From Alcanivorax sp. REN37 (lineage in GTDB: Bacteria; Pseudomonadota; Gammaproteobacteria; Pseudomonadales; Alcanivoracaceae), in contig NZ_JBGCUO010000001.1 in assembly GCF_041102775.1 (NCBI RefSeq), forward strand, positions 2,108,001-2,172,000: a stretch of DNA of 64,000 nucleotides, given 5' to 3'. Below the pieces are notes generated by a model. That model saw only the letters and a program-made list of their open reading frames with translations. It did no database searches and was not told the origin of the DNA. Made by a program: the position numbers and the translations under genes. Shown one piece after another: positions 54,133 through 62,846 of the stretch. Numbering within the stretch: position 1 is the first letter of the stretch; the number at the start of each line of letters is the position of its first letter.

Positions 54133-55460
54133 TGATTCCGCAGCGCCGCCTGCTGAGCTGGATTGCAGTGCTGTGCGCGCTGGCGCTGCTGTGGGCGCTC
54201 AGTAATCTGCTGCCGCGGGCGGTGGGCGACCTATTGGCGCTGCTGACCGGCAGCGGCGTGGTGTTGCTGGCACTGGCCGCAGCAATAGACGCGCTGCGAC
54301 TGTGGCGGTTGCCCGCTCCCAGCGGCAGCCGCCAGTTACCGCCGGCGTTCACAGCTGGCGTCGCCGCCCCGGTCACGTTGCAGTTGGCCAGTGCTGGCCT
54401 GAGCCGTCGCACTCAAGTGGTGGACCATCCGCCCAGCGATGATCCGCACACCGGCTTGCCGCAGTGGGTTACGCCGGCGGATGCCGCCATCACCGAACTG
54501 ACCTACCACTACCGCCCGCAGCGCCGCGGCGAAGCCTGTTTCGGGGCATTGGAACTGTGGCTGACCAGCCCCTGGGGGCTGTGGCTGCGCCGGCACCGGG
54601 TGGCGGCGCCGGCGCAGGTGGCGGTGTATCCGGATGTGCGCTGGCTGAGCCAGGAAGCGTTGTTCCAAGCCAGCCTGCAACGGCAACTGAGCGGCAGCCA
54701 CCGCCGCCAGCACCAAGGCGACGGCCAGGAATTCCACCAACTGCGCGATTACCAAGCCGGCGACGCGCTGCGCCAGATCGACTGGAGCGCCACCGCCCGC
54801 CGCCACGCACTGGTGAGCCGCGAATTTCGTGAGGACACCAACCGCCATCTGGTGCTGCTGGTGGACGGCAGCCAGCGGCTGGCGGCCGGCGTCGGCGAAC
54901 GCACCGCGTTCGACCACGCCCTCGATGCCGCGCTGCTGCTGGCGACCCAGGCCCTTAACCAAGGTGACCGACCGGGGCTGCTGCTGGTGAACGGCAGCGA
55001 GCCGCTGTGGGTGCCGCCGCTGCACAGCCGCGCCCAACTGCACCAATTGCTGGGCCAACTGTACCGGGTGCAACCGAGTCGCTTCAGTGCCGATTACAGC
55101 GAAGCGGCCAGCACCCTGCTGCGCCGCTGGCGTCGCCAAGCGGTGGTGATCCTGATTACCCGCCTGCAACCGGATGACCTCGACGATCTGCTGCACGCCA
55201 CCCGATTGCTGCGCGGCCGCACCCGCCTGCTGATCGGCGATGTGGTGCTGCCGGACGAAGCGGTAATCCAAGATGCGGACGTCGAGACTGCCGACCAGGC
55301 GCTGGCGCTGGCCGGCCTGGCGCGCTACCAGCAGGAGCGCGAACAACTCTATGCACGCCTGCGCCATGCCGGTGTGTTCGTGGTGTCGGCGCCGCCGGCG
55401 TCCCTCACCCGCCGACTCAATCATCTGTACCTATCGCTGCGTCGCAGCGGGCGGCTGTAA
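54129..55460 (+). CDS. DUF58 (vWA-like) protein
   Basis: 443 aa. Two N-terminal membrane helices (about 8-55), a middle region, and the DUF58 motif with RDYQAGDALRQIDWSATARRH, then a degenerate vWA core with LVDGSQRL. DUF58 proteins are the usual partners of MoxR ATPases. Last gene of the six-gene operon; a short GC-rich inverted repeat (CGGGCGG/CCGCCCG) spans its stop codon. Confidence 0.88.
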   Translation: MMIPQRRLLSWIAVLCALALLWALSNLLPRAVGDLLALLTGSGVVLLALAAAIDALRLWRLPAPSGSRQLPPAFTAGVAAPVTLQLASAGLSRRTQVVDHPPSDDPHTGLPQWVTPADAAITELTYHYRPQRRGEACFGALELWLTSPWGLWLRRHRVAAPAQVAVYPDVRWLSQEALFQASLQRQLSGSHRRQHQGDGQEFHQLRDYQAGDALRQIDWSATARRHALVSREFREDTNRHLVLLVDGSQRLAAGVGERTAFDHALDAALLLATQALNQGDRPGLLLVNGSEPLWVPPLHSRAQLHQLLGQLYRVQPSRFSADYSEAASTLLRRWRRQAVVILITRLQPDDLDDLLHATRLLRGRTRLLIGDVVLPDEAVIQDADVETADQALALAGLARYQQEREQLYARLRHAGVFVVSAPPASLTRRLNHLYLSLRRSGRL

Positions 55461-55552
55461 CCGCCCGTCGGCGCAGTTTTCACGCCTTTATCACGCTAAT
55501 TTCACGCACTTTTCCCATTACCCCGGGCACCAACCCTACGCCCGATGAAATC

Positions 55553-55571
55553 GCTATTGAGAATAGTTATC
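55553..55571 (+). promoter_or_regulatory. Fur-box-like site upstream of the TonB-dependent receptor
   Basis: GCTATTGAGAATAGTTATC matches about 14 of 19 bases of the E. coli Fur consensus GATAATGATAATCATTATC. It lies about 75 nt before the receptor start, so iron-regulated expression is likely. Confidence 0.65.
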
Positions 55572-55644
55572 GACTGCCTTATTGTTCGCAACGATTAAAA
55601 CGGGCCGGATTTTTCATCATTTTCGTTCTCAAGGAGCTCATCGG

Positions 55645-57888
55645 ATGACCCGCCTCCGCATTACGCCTTCACTGCTTGCTGTGTCTGTTGCGGCTGCCTC
55701 TGGCGCCGCCTTTGCCCAATCTGCCGTTACCGAATTGCAGCGCGTCCAGGTGGTGTCCACCGCCAGCGGCTACGAGCAGAAGATCACCGACGCGCCGGCC
55801 AGCATCACCGTGGTCAGCCGTGAAGACCTAGAGCAGAAGCGCTACGCCAACCTGGCTGAAGCGCTGGAGGATGTGGAAGGCATCGATGTGCGTGGCAACA
55901 CCGGCAAGACCGGCGGACTGAACATTTCCATCCGCGGCATGCCGGCCGAATACACCCTGATCCTGATCGACGGCCGCCGTCAGAACACTTCCGGCAACAT
56001 TGGCCCGAACGGTTTTGGCGAGTACAACACCAGCTTTATGCCGCCGATGTCCGCCATTGAGCGCATCGAAGTGGTACGCGGGCCGATGTCGACCTTGTAC
56101 GGTTCCGACGCCATGGGCGGTGTGGTCAACATCATCACCCGCAAGGTCGGCCGTGAATGGGGCGGTAATTTCACCCAAGACTACACGCTGCAGGAAGAAC
56201 GCGAGTTCGGTGACACCTACAGCACCAGTCTGTATGCCAGCGGCCCGCTGGTGGACGACACCCTCGGTCTGACCGTGCGCGGCGGCCTCACCCACCGTGA
56301 TGAGTCTGACCTGAAGGCCACCGGCGTCGGCAGCGCCGCCGGTGCCACGCTCAACACCCGCGGCCAAAACGTAGTGGAAGCGCGCCAGTACAATGTCGGC
56401 GCCCGCTTCGACCTGACCGCCCTCGACAACAATGACCTGTGGCTGGATTTCGATCTGGCCAAGCAAAAGTACGACAACGGCAGTCCCGACGACCGCAAGC
56501 TGTCGAACAACGACACGCCCACCAACTGGCGCGGTTACGACGACACGCTGCGTTTCAATCGTCACCAGATCGCGCTCGGTCACGACGGCAATTACGGCCT
56601 GGTCCAGACCCAGTCCAGCCTGATGTACAACTACACCGAGACCCTCGGCCGCACCATTCCCGGCAACCCCAGCAATCCGGGCAACACCGGCATCCCCGGC
56701 AAGAATGTGATGGATGACCGCGAGCTAGAAAACACCAACTGGGTGTTCGACACCAAAGCCATGATGGGCCTCGGCGACAGCCACTTCCTCACCGTCGGCG
56801 GTCAATGGTGGAAAGCCGAGATGCTCGATGCCATGGCGGGCGGCGACGAGTTCAAACAAACCACTTGGTCGCTGTTTGCCGAAGATGAATGGCGCATCGT
56901 CGACAGCTTCGCGCTGACCTTAGGCGCCCGTCACGATCAGCACGATGCGTTCGGCGGCCATTTCAGCCCGCGCGCCTACGGTGTTTGGAGCGCCACGCCA
57001 GAAGTGACTTTGAAAGGCGGTGTCAGCGGCGGCTATAAAACCCCGCAAGTGAATGAGCTGCACAACGGCATCAACGGCGTGTCCGGCCAAGGCACCGTGG
57101 CCACCGTCGGCAACCCGGACTTGAAGCCGGAGACCAGCCTCAGCCAGGAGCTCGGCCTGTATTACGATGCTGAAGACGGCTTCGCCTTCAACGTCACCGT
57201 GTTCCACAACGAATTCAAAGACAAAATCACCGGTGTTGCCGGTCGCTACAACTGCAACTACGACGGCAGCGGCACGCAGCCGATCCCCAACCCGCTGCCT
57301 GGCGATTGCTACAACTTGGTCGGTTACGACGGCCAGTACGAAGTCAGCTGGCAGGAAAACGTGGACAAGGCACGCACCCAGGGGGTTGAGCTGGGCAGCA
57401 CTTTCCCGCTGGCCGACACCGTGTCACTGGGCCTGAACTACACCTACACCGACAGTGAAATCCGCAAGAACGGCCAGAACGCCGGCCAGCTGTCCGACAC
57501 CCCGCGCCACATGGCGCACGCGCGCCTGAACTGGCAAGCCACGCCGCGTGTCAGCCTGTGGACCCGTGTCGACTACCGTGGTGAAAGCCGGCGCTTCGAC
57601 GGCCGCACCAGCGATCTGAACGCCGCCAACCAAGCGCTGTACAACGCCGTGGGTGACATCAAAGGCTATGAGTTGGTGAGTGTGGGCGGCAGCTTCCGGG
57701 TCAACCCGGCACTGACCCTCAACGCCGGCATCTACAACGCGCTGAACAAAGACTTCCGCAAGTTCACCGCCTATGACTACAACGGCCAAACCTACTACGC
57801 CAGCCAGTACAGCCACTTCAACCGCTCCACCAAGGGCGGCGTGTTGGAAGGCCGTCGGCTGTGGGTGTCCGCCAACTTCACCTTCTGA
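55645..57888 (+). CDS. TonB-dependent outer-membrane receptor (FepA/CirA-type siderophore)
   Basis: 747 aa. Signal peptide (cleavage near AFA-Q), a TonB-box-like stretch (ELQRVQVVS), plug domain (about 45-165; YTLILIDGRRQNT, IERIEVVRGPMSTLYGSDAMGGVVNIIT) and a 22-strand barrel ending in aromatic VSANFTF. The plug sequence is close to the FepA/PfeA/CirA group for catecholate-type ferric siderophores, but the exact ligand cannot be told from sequence alone. AAGGAG is 8 nt before the ATG at 55645. A Fur-box-like site is upstream. Confidence 0.88.
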   Translation: MTRLRITPSLLAVSVAAASGAAFAQSAVTELQRVQVVSTASGYEQKITDAPASITVVSREDLEQKRYANLAEALEDVEGIDVRGNTGKTGGLNISIRGMPAEYTLILIDGRRQNTSGNIGPNGFGEYNTSFMPPMSAIERIEVVRGPMSTLYGSDAMGGVVNIITRKVGREWGGNFTQDYTLQEEREFGDTYSTSLYASGPLVDDTLGLTVRGGLTHRDESDLKATGVGSAAGATLNTRGQNVVEARQYNVGARFDLTALDNNDLWLDFDLAKQKYDNGSPDDRKLSNNDTPTNWRGYDDTLRFNRHQIALGHDGNYGLVQTQSSLMYNYTETLGRTIPGNPSNPGNTGIPGKNVMDDRELENTNWVFDTKAMMGLGDSHFLTVGGQWWKAEMLDAMAGGDEFKQTTWSLFAEDEWRIVDSFALTLGARHDQHDAFGGHFSPRAYGVWSATPEVTLKGGVSGGYKTPQVNELHNGINGVSGQGTVATVGNPDLKPETSLSQELGLYYDAEDGFAFNVTVFHNEFKDKITGVAGRYNCNYDGSGTQPIPNPLPGDCYNLVGYDGQYEVSWQENVDKARTQGVELGSTFPLADTVSLGLNYTYTDSEIRKNGQNAGQLSDTPRHMAHARLNWQATPRVSLWTRVDYRGESRRFDGRTSDLNAANQALYNAVGDIKGYELVSVGGSFRVNPALTLNAGIYNALNKDFRKFTAYDYNGQTYYASQYSHFNRSTKGGVLEGRRLWVSANFTF

Positions 57889-57895
57889 TCCAGCC

Positions 57896-57925
57896 CCTCC
57901 CTCCGCGCCAGCGCGCGGAGGGAGG
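57896..57925 (+). terminator. Hairpin after the receptor gene, no U-tract
   Basis: A 13-bp perfect stem CCTCCCTCCGCGC/GCGCGGAGGGAGG with a 4-nt loop begins 7 nt after the stop. No T run follows. It separates the receptor gene from the convergent AhpD-like gene. Confidence 0.5.
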
Positions 57926-57940
57926 TGGTCGTTGCTGCCG

Positions 57941-58390
57941 TTACGGCGCCACCGGATAGCGGCTGGCAATGGCAATGCGGTTCCAACTGTTGATCACCAC
58001 CGCCAACCATTCGATCGCCGCCATCTGTGCCGGCGACAACACGGCGGCCGCCTGCGCGTAGACCGCGTCCTCCACCTGCCCGACGGACACCAAAGTGATC
58101 GCCTCCATCAGCGCTAATCCAGCGCGCTCAGTGGCGTCGAAATAAGCGGTCTCCCGCCACCCCGGCAACACTGCAATGCGGTCCGCCGACTCACCGCTGG
58201 TGAGCGCATCGCGGGCATGCAAACGCATACAGAACGCGCACTGATTGAGCTGCGAGGCACGCAACCTGAGCAGGTGAGCGAAGCCGAGGGCGATACCGGC
58301 ATCGGCCAACGCGGCAGACACCAGGCGCTCCAGTTCCATCACCCCCTGATATAACGCTGGTGCAGCCTTGCCCAAATTCACTCTTTCCAT
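57941..58390 (-). CDS. AhpD/carboxymuconolactone decarboxylase-family protein
   Basis: 149 aa. The CxxC plus His motif CAFCMRLHARDA near residues 50-61 and the family core LLRLRASQLNQ match the AhpD-like alkylhydroperoxidase subfamily, which uses the Cys pair for peroxide reduction or a related redox role. It converges with the receptor gene. The start at 58390 has no obvious strong ribosome site. Probably monocistronic. Confidence 0.85.
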   Translation of the reverse strand: MERVNLGKAAPALYQGVMELERLVSAALADAGIALGFAHLLRLRASQLNQCAFCMRLHARDALTSGESADRIAVLPGWRETAYFDATERAGLALMEAITLVSVGQVEDAVYAQAAAVLSPAQMAAIEWLAVVINSWNRIAIASRYPVAP

Positions 58391-58840
58391 CGCTTCTCAA
58401 CTCCAAAACGGTTTGCAGACTGACGGGACGCGCGCCGCCAAGCATTGAAGCTTACCAGTGGCGACGCGCAGATGGCGGCCCATAGTAGCCGTCCGCCTGG
58501 CGTTTAACGTCCAGCAATCAGCGGGCCTCAGCGCCAGATACCGACCTAAAGGGCACGAGAGACCAGCCGGCACACTTGGCGCCGCAATGCCTCAGCACGC
58601 TGAGTTCAGCGAACACAGTGCAACGCAATCGACGGTACGCACCCCGCCGACGGGCCAGCCGCCCGTCCCGAGCGCGGCCCAGGTGCCCAGCCGGACACCT
58701 GCCCCATCTCGGCACCGCCAGGTTCGCCAAAAAGGTCATGAACAGTGGTTCCTTTCTAGGTCGCGATTGATACAATGCAACCCATTCTCATTTACTAACC
58801 AGTCCCGTTTGCAACCTAGATCCAGGACCCCAGCCTACCC
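58391..58840. other. 450-base intergenic region with candidate regulatory elements
   Basis: Between the AhpD-like gene (minus) and the PepSY-TM gene (plus) I see no convincing coding region. The right end holds TACAAT (58771-58776) as a possible -10 and a weak Fur-type half-site at 58777-58795. The rest is GC-rich without a clear repeat. Confidence 0.6.
58777..58795 (-). promoter_or_regulatory. Weak Fur-box-like site before the reductase operon
   Basis: On the minus strand GTAAATGAGAATGGGTTGC has a good left half (AATGAGAAT) and a poor right half. It directly follows the possible -10 TACAAT of the PepSY-TM operon. Confidence 0.4.
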
Positions 58841-59470
58841 GTGTCGACACCCACCTCTTCCCTCGCCAGCGCTCGCAGTTTTTGGCTGCGCCACTTGCAT
58901 CGCTGGCACTGGATCAGCTCAGCGCTGTGCCTGATCGGCATGGTGTTGTTCGCGGTGACCGGCATCACGCTGAACCACGCTGGCCAAATTGAGGCCCAAC
59001 CGCAGGTGACGCTGCGCACCGCGCTGCTGCCCGAGCCGCTGCGCGCGCAATGGGCCGACGCGGAGCCCGACGCCGCCGCGCGCGCCGGATTGCAGCAGTG
59101 GTTGCGTGACCAATGGCAGCTGCGCAGCACGCTCGATGGGTTGGAATGGGACAACGACGAGCTTTATCTGCCGCTGCCACGCCCAGGCGGTGACGGTTGG
59201 CTGAGCGCCGACCTGACCAGCGGCGAGGTCGAGTACGAAGTCACCGACCGCGGTTGGATCAGTTGGCTCAACGATCTGCACAAAGGCCGTAACACCGGTC
59301 TCGCTTGGTCTTGGTTCCTGGATTTGTTTGCCGTGGCCTGCCTGGTGTTTTCGCTCACCGGCCTGCTGCTGCTCTACCTGCACGGGCGTCAGCGCCCCGG
59401 CACTTGGCCCGTGGTGGGCTTGGGGCTGGTGATTCCGCTGGTGTTGATCGTGCTGTTTATGCACGCCTGA
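58841..59470 (+). CDS. PepSY-associated membrane protein
   Basis: 209 aa. One N-terminal helix (about 22-46; HLHRWHWISSALCLIGMVLFAVTGITLNH), a periplasmic domain of about 110 residues, and two C-terminal helices (about 155-178 and 186-205). The N-terminal H-R-W-H-W and ITLNH are typical of PepSY_TM-like proteins such as PiuB, thought to be haem-binding inner-membrane subunits in ferric reduction. It starts with GTG and has a poor ribosome site. It is followed by DUF2271, DUF4198 and flavoprotein genes on the same strand. Confidence 0.83.
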   Translation: MSTPTSSLASARSFWLRHLHRWHWISSALCLIGMVLFAVTGITLNHAGQIEAQPQVTLRTALLPEPLRAQWADAEPDAAARAGLQQWLRDQWQLRSTLDGLEWDNDELYLPLPRPGGDGWLSADLTSGEVEYEVTDRGWISWLNDLHKGRNTGLAWSWFLDLFAVACLVFSLTGLLLLYLHGRQRPGTWPVVGLGLVIPLVLIVLFMHA

Positions 59471-59480
59471 GGAGACCTTG

Positions 59481-59987
59481 ATGCGCCTTGTTGCCCCTTT
59501 CGTCTGCGCTGCGGCACTGCTGCCAGCAGTGGCGGCCGCCGCCACGCTGACAGTGGACGTGGAAGTGCCGACCCTGAACGTGGCCGAGTATCACCGCCCC
59601 TACGTGGCGCTGTGGCTGGAGCCAGCCGCCGGCGAGCCGGTCAACCTGGCGGTGTGGTATGACCTCAAGCTGAAGGACAACGAAGGCGAAAAGTGGCTCA
59701 AGGACATGCGCCTGTGGTGGCGCAAAACCGGCCGCACCCTAACGATGCCGGTGGACGGCGTGTCCGGCGCCACCCGCGTGCCGGGGCGTCACACCGTCAC
59801 CTTCGCCGGCGACCAAGCACCGCTGGCCGGATTGCCGGCCGGCGACTACACCCTGCATGTGGAAGCCGCGCGCGAAGTCGGCGGCCGTGAAGTGGTGTCG
59901 ATACCCTTCACCTGGCCGGCGCCGAATAGCCCCGCCGAAGCCCGTGGCAACAGCGAACTCGGCCGCATCCGCGTCGCCGTTGAATGA
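59481..59987 (+). CDS. DUF2271 periplasmic protein
   Basis: 168 aa. Signal peptide (cleaved near AAA-A), then the DUF2271 domain with VPTLNVAEYHRPYVALWLE and WWRKTGRTLTMPVDGVSGATR. DUF2271 proteins are found beside PepSY-TM and flavoreductase genes and are thought to be FMN-binding or haem-related partners. GGAG is before the ATG at 59481; a TTG one codon earlier is unlikely. Confidence 0.85.
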   Translation: MRLVAPFVCAAALLPAVAAAATLTVDVEVPTLNVAEYHRPYVALWLEPAAGEPVNLAVWYDLKLKDNEGEKWLKDMRLWWRKTGRTLTMPVDGVSGATRVPGRHTVTFAGDQAPLAGLPAGDYTLHVEAAREVGGREVVSIPFTWPAPNSPAEARGNSELGRIRVAVE

Positions 59988-60007
59988 TCGCAAACAAGGA
60001 GAAAGTG

Positions 60008-60829
60008 ATGATGATGTCTGCACGCCGCTGGCCCGCGCTGGCCACCGCCGCCGTTCTGGCGCTGTCCCTGTCCAGTGCCGCCCAGGCCCACCGCCAATGG
60101 CTGGTGCCGTCGGCCACCGCGCTGTCCGCCGACGATGTCTATGTCACCGTGGATGCTGCGATTTCCAACGAATTGTTCCATCCGGACCACTTCGCCATGC
60201 CGCTTGACGGTCTGCAGGCAATCGGCCCGGACGGCAAGCCGGTGGCACTGGAAAACGCCATGGCCGGTCGCTATCGCACCACCTTTGACGTACCGCTGGC
60301 TCAGCGTGGTACCTACAAGATCCACGCCAACGGCGGCGGCGTGATGGCGATGTGGAAAGAAAATGGCGAGAACAAGCGCTGGCGCGGCAGCGCCGACCAA
60401 CTCGCCACCGCGGTGCCGAAAGGCGCCAAGGACCTGCGCGTGATCGAAATGGTCCGCCACTTGGAAACCTACGTCACCAACGGTGCCCCCACCACCGAGG
60501 TGTTTACGCTGGAAAACAAAGGCCTGGAGCTGCGCCCGGTCACCCACCCCAATGACCTGGTCGACAACGAAGCCGCCACCTTCCAGTTGCTGCTGGACGG
60601 CAAGCCGGCCGCCGACCTGGACGTAGAAGTGGTGCCCGGCAACCGCCGCTACCGCAACAGCCCGGACGAAATGACGGTGAAAACCGGCGCCGACGGCCGC
60701 TTCAGCGTGACCTTCCCAGCACCGGGCATGTACTGGCTCAACGCCAGCGTCAGCGACGGCAATACGTCCCTGCCGGGCGCCAGCCGCCGTGCCAGCTACA
60801 CCGCCACCATGGAAGTGCTGCCGCAGTAA
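60008..60829 (+). CDS. DUF4198 periplasmic protein
   Basis: 273 aa. Signal peptide (cleaved at AQA-H, so the mature protein starts His-Arg-Gln-Trp). Two Ig-like/jelly-roll domains follow: HRQWLVPSATALSADDVYVTVDAA, and a C-terminal one with GADGRFSVTFPAPGMYWLNASVSD. DUF4198 (related to NikK/metal-uptake periplasmic proteins) often accompanies metal uptake. AAGGAG precedes the ATG at 60008; two more in-frame ATGs follow at once. Confidence 0.83.
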   Translation: MMMSARRWPALATAAVLALSLSSAAQAHRQWLVPSATALSADDVYVTVDAAISNELFHPDHFAMPLDGLQAIGPDGKPVALENAMAGRYRTTFDVPLAQRGTYKIHANGGGVMAMWKENGENKRWRGSADQLATAVPKGAKDLRVIEMVRHLETYVTNGAPTTEVFTLENKGLELRPVTHPNDLVDNEAATFQLLLDGKPAADLDVEVVPGNRRYRNSPDEMTVKTGADGRFSVTFPAPGMYWLNASVSDGNTSLPGASRRASYTATMEVLPQ

Positions 60830-60836
60830 CGCCTGC

Positions 60837-60858
60837 CGGCCCCGGGTAGCCGGGGCCG
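60837..60858 (+). terminator. Hairpin in the DUF4198-flavoprotein gap, no U-tract
   Basis: A 9-bp stem CGGCCCCGG/CCGGGGCCG with a 4-nt loop begins 7 nt past the DUF4198 stop and ends 10 nt before the next ATG. It lies inside the operon, so it is more likely a modulator than a full terminator. Confidence 0.4.
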
Positions 60859-60868
60859 CAGCACCAGC

Positions 60869-62503
60869 ATGATGCGCTCTGCCCCCCTGCTGCGCCGGCT
60901 GCTGACCGGCACTGTCCTCGGCGTCCTGTTGCTGCTGTGGGGCAGTGCCGGGTTGTTAGCCGCGCTCAATCCCCCCTCTAGCACCGACCGCCCACTGCGG
61001 CCGGAGCAACTGGCTGCGCAGCTGTCTGCACTGCCGTTGCCGGCGCCGGTGACGGTGGAGGCGGTATCGGTGCAAGCCGGCGCGCTGGCACAGGCTTGGC
61101 TGCAGGACGGCCACGGCACCCGGCACCATCTCTATCTCGACCCGGTGCAAGGCACCCCGGTGACCCTGCGCGCCGGCTGGCTGGCGCCGCTCGCCGGTCA
61201 CGCACAACGCTGGGCGGCGCCGCTGCGCGCACCGCTGCCGGCGCTCGCGCTGCTGGCCGTTGGCTACCTGCTGGTGTGCCGCCCACTGTGGCGCCGCCGC
61301 CCACCACTGGTGGCCGCCTCCGGCAGCGCGCTGGTGTGCTACGGCAGCCAGTCCGGTACTGCTGAAGCACTGGCCCAGCACAGCGCCGCATTACTCGGCG
61401 ACCTGCCTTGCCTGCCGCTTAATGCCGTCACCGCCGACCAACTGCGGCGGTTGCAGCAGCTGTGGGTGGTGACCAGCACCTATGGTGAAGGCGATGCGCC
61501 GGACAACGCGGCGCTGTTTGCCAAGACGCTGGCCGCCGCCGGCCCTCTGCCCCGTTTGCACTACCAAGTGTTGGGGCTCGGCGATCACCGTTACCAGCAA
61601 TTCTGCGGCTATGCCGCCCAACTCGATCAGGCGCTGGCGCAGGCCGGCGCCACGCCGCAGACCGCACTGCTGTGCATGGCCGAGCGCGAACCGCAGGTGT
61701 GGCAGCGCTGGCTGAGCACGCTGGGCAGCGACAGCGACAGCGATGGCGCGCCGCTGCCACTGGCTACTTGGCAGCCAGCTCGCTTGAGCGGGCGCACGCT
61801 GCTCAATCCCGGTAGCGCCGGCGGCGGCCTCTACCACATCACACTCACTCCGCACTCACCACTGAGCTGGCAAGCCGGTGACGTGGTGGAGATCGCCTGC
61901 GGTGATGACGCCGATAGTGTGCGCGCCTACTCCATCGCCTCGCTGCCGTCAGACGGCGCCATTAGCCTGCTGGTGCGCCAACTGGCGGTGGCGCCGGGCC
62001 AATGGGGGCTCGGCTCCGGCCTGCTCACCGAACACTGGCCGTTGAACCAGGAGGTGCGGGTGCGGGTGCGCACCAACAGTGGCTTCCACAGCCAGCCGGG
62101 CCCGGCGATCCTGATCGGCAGCGGCACCGGTCTAGCCGGCTTGCTCGGCCATCTGCGCCAACGTGGCCGCGCTCACCCGGCCGACACCTGGTTGCTGTGG
62201 GGTGAGCGCAACGCGGCTGTGGACGACATCTGTGCTATTGAACTGGCGGAGTGGGCCGGGCGTGGGGTGCAGATCGACAAGGTATTTTCCCGCGATGGCC
62301 ACCCCCTCCGTTACGTGCAGGAGCTGCTGCCGGGCTACGCCGACCAGCTCGATCACTGGTTGCAACGCGGCGCCACCCTCTATGTGTGCGGCAGTCTCGA
62401 TGGCATGGGTGCCGGCGTCGACCAAACGCTACGCAGCCTGTTCGGCGCCGAACGCATCGACCAGCTCCTGGCCGCCGGTCGCTACCGGCGCGATCTGTAC
62501 TGA
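60869..62503 (+). CDS. Membrane-anchored flavodoxin/FNR-type reductase (CysJ-like)
   Basis: 544 aa. An N-terminal helix (about 10-33), a short periplasmic PepSY-like part and a second helix (about 120-140) anchor it. Then a flavodoxin domain (about 150-290; CYGSQSGTAEALAQ, STYGEGDAPDN, LGLGDHRYQQFCGYA) and an FNR domain (about 300-544; RAYSIASLPSDG for FAD, LIGSGTGLAGLLGHLR for NAD(P), a final aromatic Tyr). It should pass electrons from NAD(P)H via FMN and FAD to the membrane haem protein, for ferric-chelate reduction. Two ATGs in a row at 60869/60872. Confidence 0.87.
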   Translation: MMRSAPLLRRLLTGTVLGVLLLLWGSAGLLAALNPPSSTDRPLRPEQLAAQLSALPLPAPVTVEAVSVQAGALAQAWLQDGHGTRHHLYLDPVQGTPVTLRAGWLAPLAGHAQRWAAPLRAPLPALALLAVGYLLVCRPLWRRRPPLVAASGSALVCYGSQSGTAEALAQHSAALLGDLPCLPLNAVTADQLRRLQQLWVVTSTYGEGDAPDNAALFAKTLAAAGPLPRLHYQVLGLGDHRYQQFCGYAAQLDQALAQAGATPQTALLCMAEREPQVWQRWLSTLGSDSDSDGAPLPLATWQPARLSGRTLLNPGSAGGGLYHITLTPHSPLSWQAGDVVEIACGDDADSVRAYSIASLPSDGAISLLVRQLAVAPGQWGLGSGLLTEHWPLNQEVRVRVRTNSGFHSQPGPAILIGSGTGLAGLLGHLRQRGRAHPADTWLLWGERNAAVDDICAIELAEWAGRGVQIDKVFSRDGHPLRYVQELLPGYADQLDHWLQRGATLYVCGSLDGMGAGVDQTLRSLFGAERIDQLLAAGRYRRDLY

Positions 62504-62512
62504 ATCCGCACC

Positions 62513-62539
62513 ACAAAAAAAACGCCGCAAAGCGGCGTT
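62513..62539 (-). terminator. Rho-independent terminator pointing to the minus strand
   Basis: Stem AACGCCGC/GCGGCGTT (62521-62539, 3-nt loop) is followed on the minus strand by a run of T (A run at 62513-62522 on plus). No minus-strand gene is seen on its right side, so it may end a small RNA. Confidence 0.6.
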
Positions 62540-62846
62540 AGAAAGACTTCAAGTGTGTACAGCATCAGCGTCAAAGCGGTGGCCGGTGATAGTGGCCGGT
62601 CGGTGTCGGACCTGTCGCTAGATCAGAGTCAGCGCTGGCACCCGAGTTCCCGGACCATAAGGAAAAGCTGCTTTTCAAAAAGTGACTGGATTCACGGGCC
62701 ATTTACCGCCCACCACTGGAGCCGCTCCGGCAGCTTGGGTACTCTTGGGTGCCACCGTTCCAGCGGCACTTGCCTGCCCCGCCCTCATTGATAACTGACG
62801 GCTTTCCTGCAACCCGCTGCCCTTTGCTGACCGAAAGGACTCCCCT
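62540..62846. other. Intergenic region without a recognised gene
   Basis: About 300 bases between the flavoreductase operon and the MMPL gene. I see a short hairpin GAAAAG-CTG-CTTTTC at 62662-62676, and AAAGGA, the ribosome site of the next gene. It may encode a minus-strand small RNA ending at the terminator on its left; no promoter could be fixed. Confidence 0.4.

Noticed and set aside
58458-58934. 158-codon plus-strand open frame upstream of the PepSY-TM gene
   Set aside because: No motif, odd composition, and it overlaps the Fur-like site and the start of the PepSY-TM gene in another frame.
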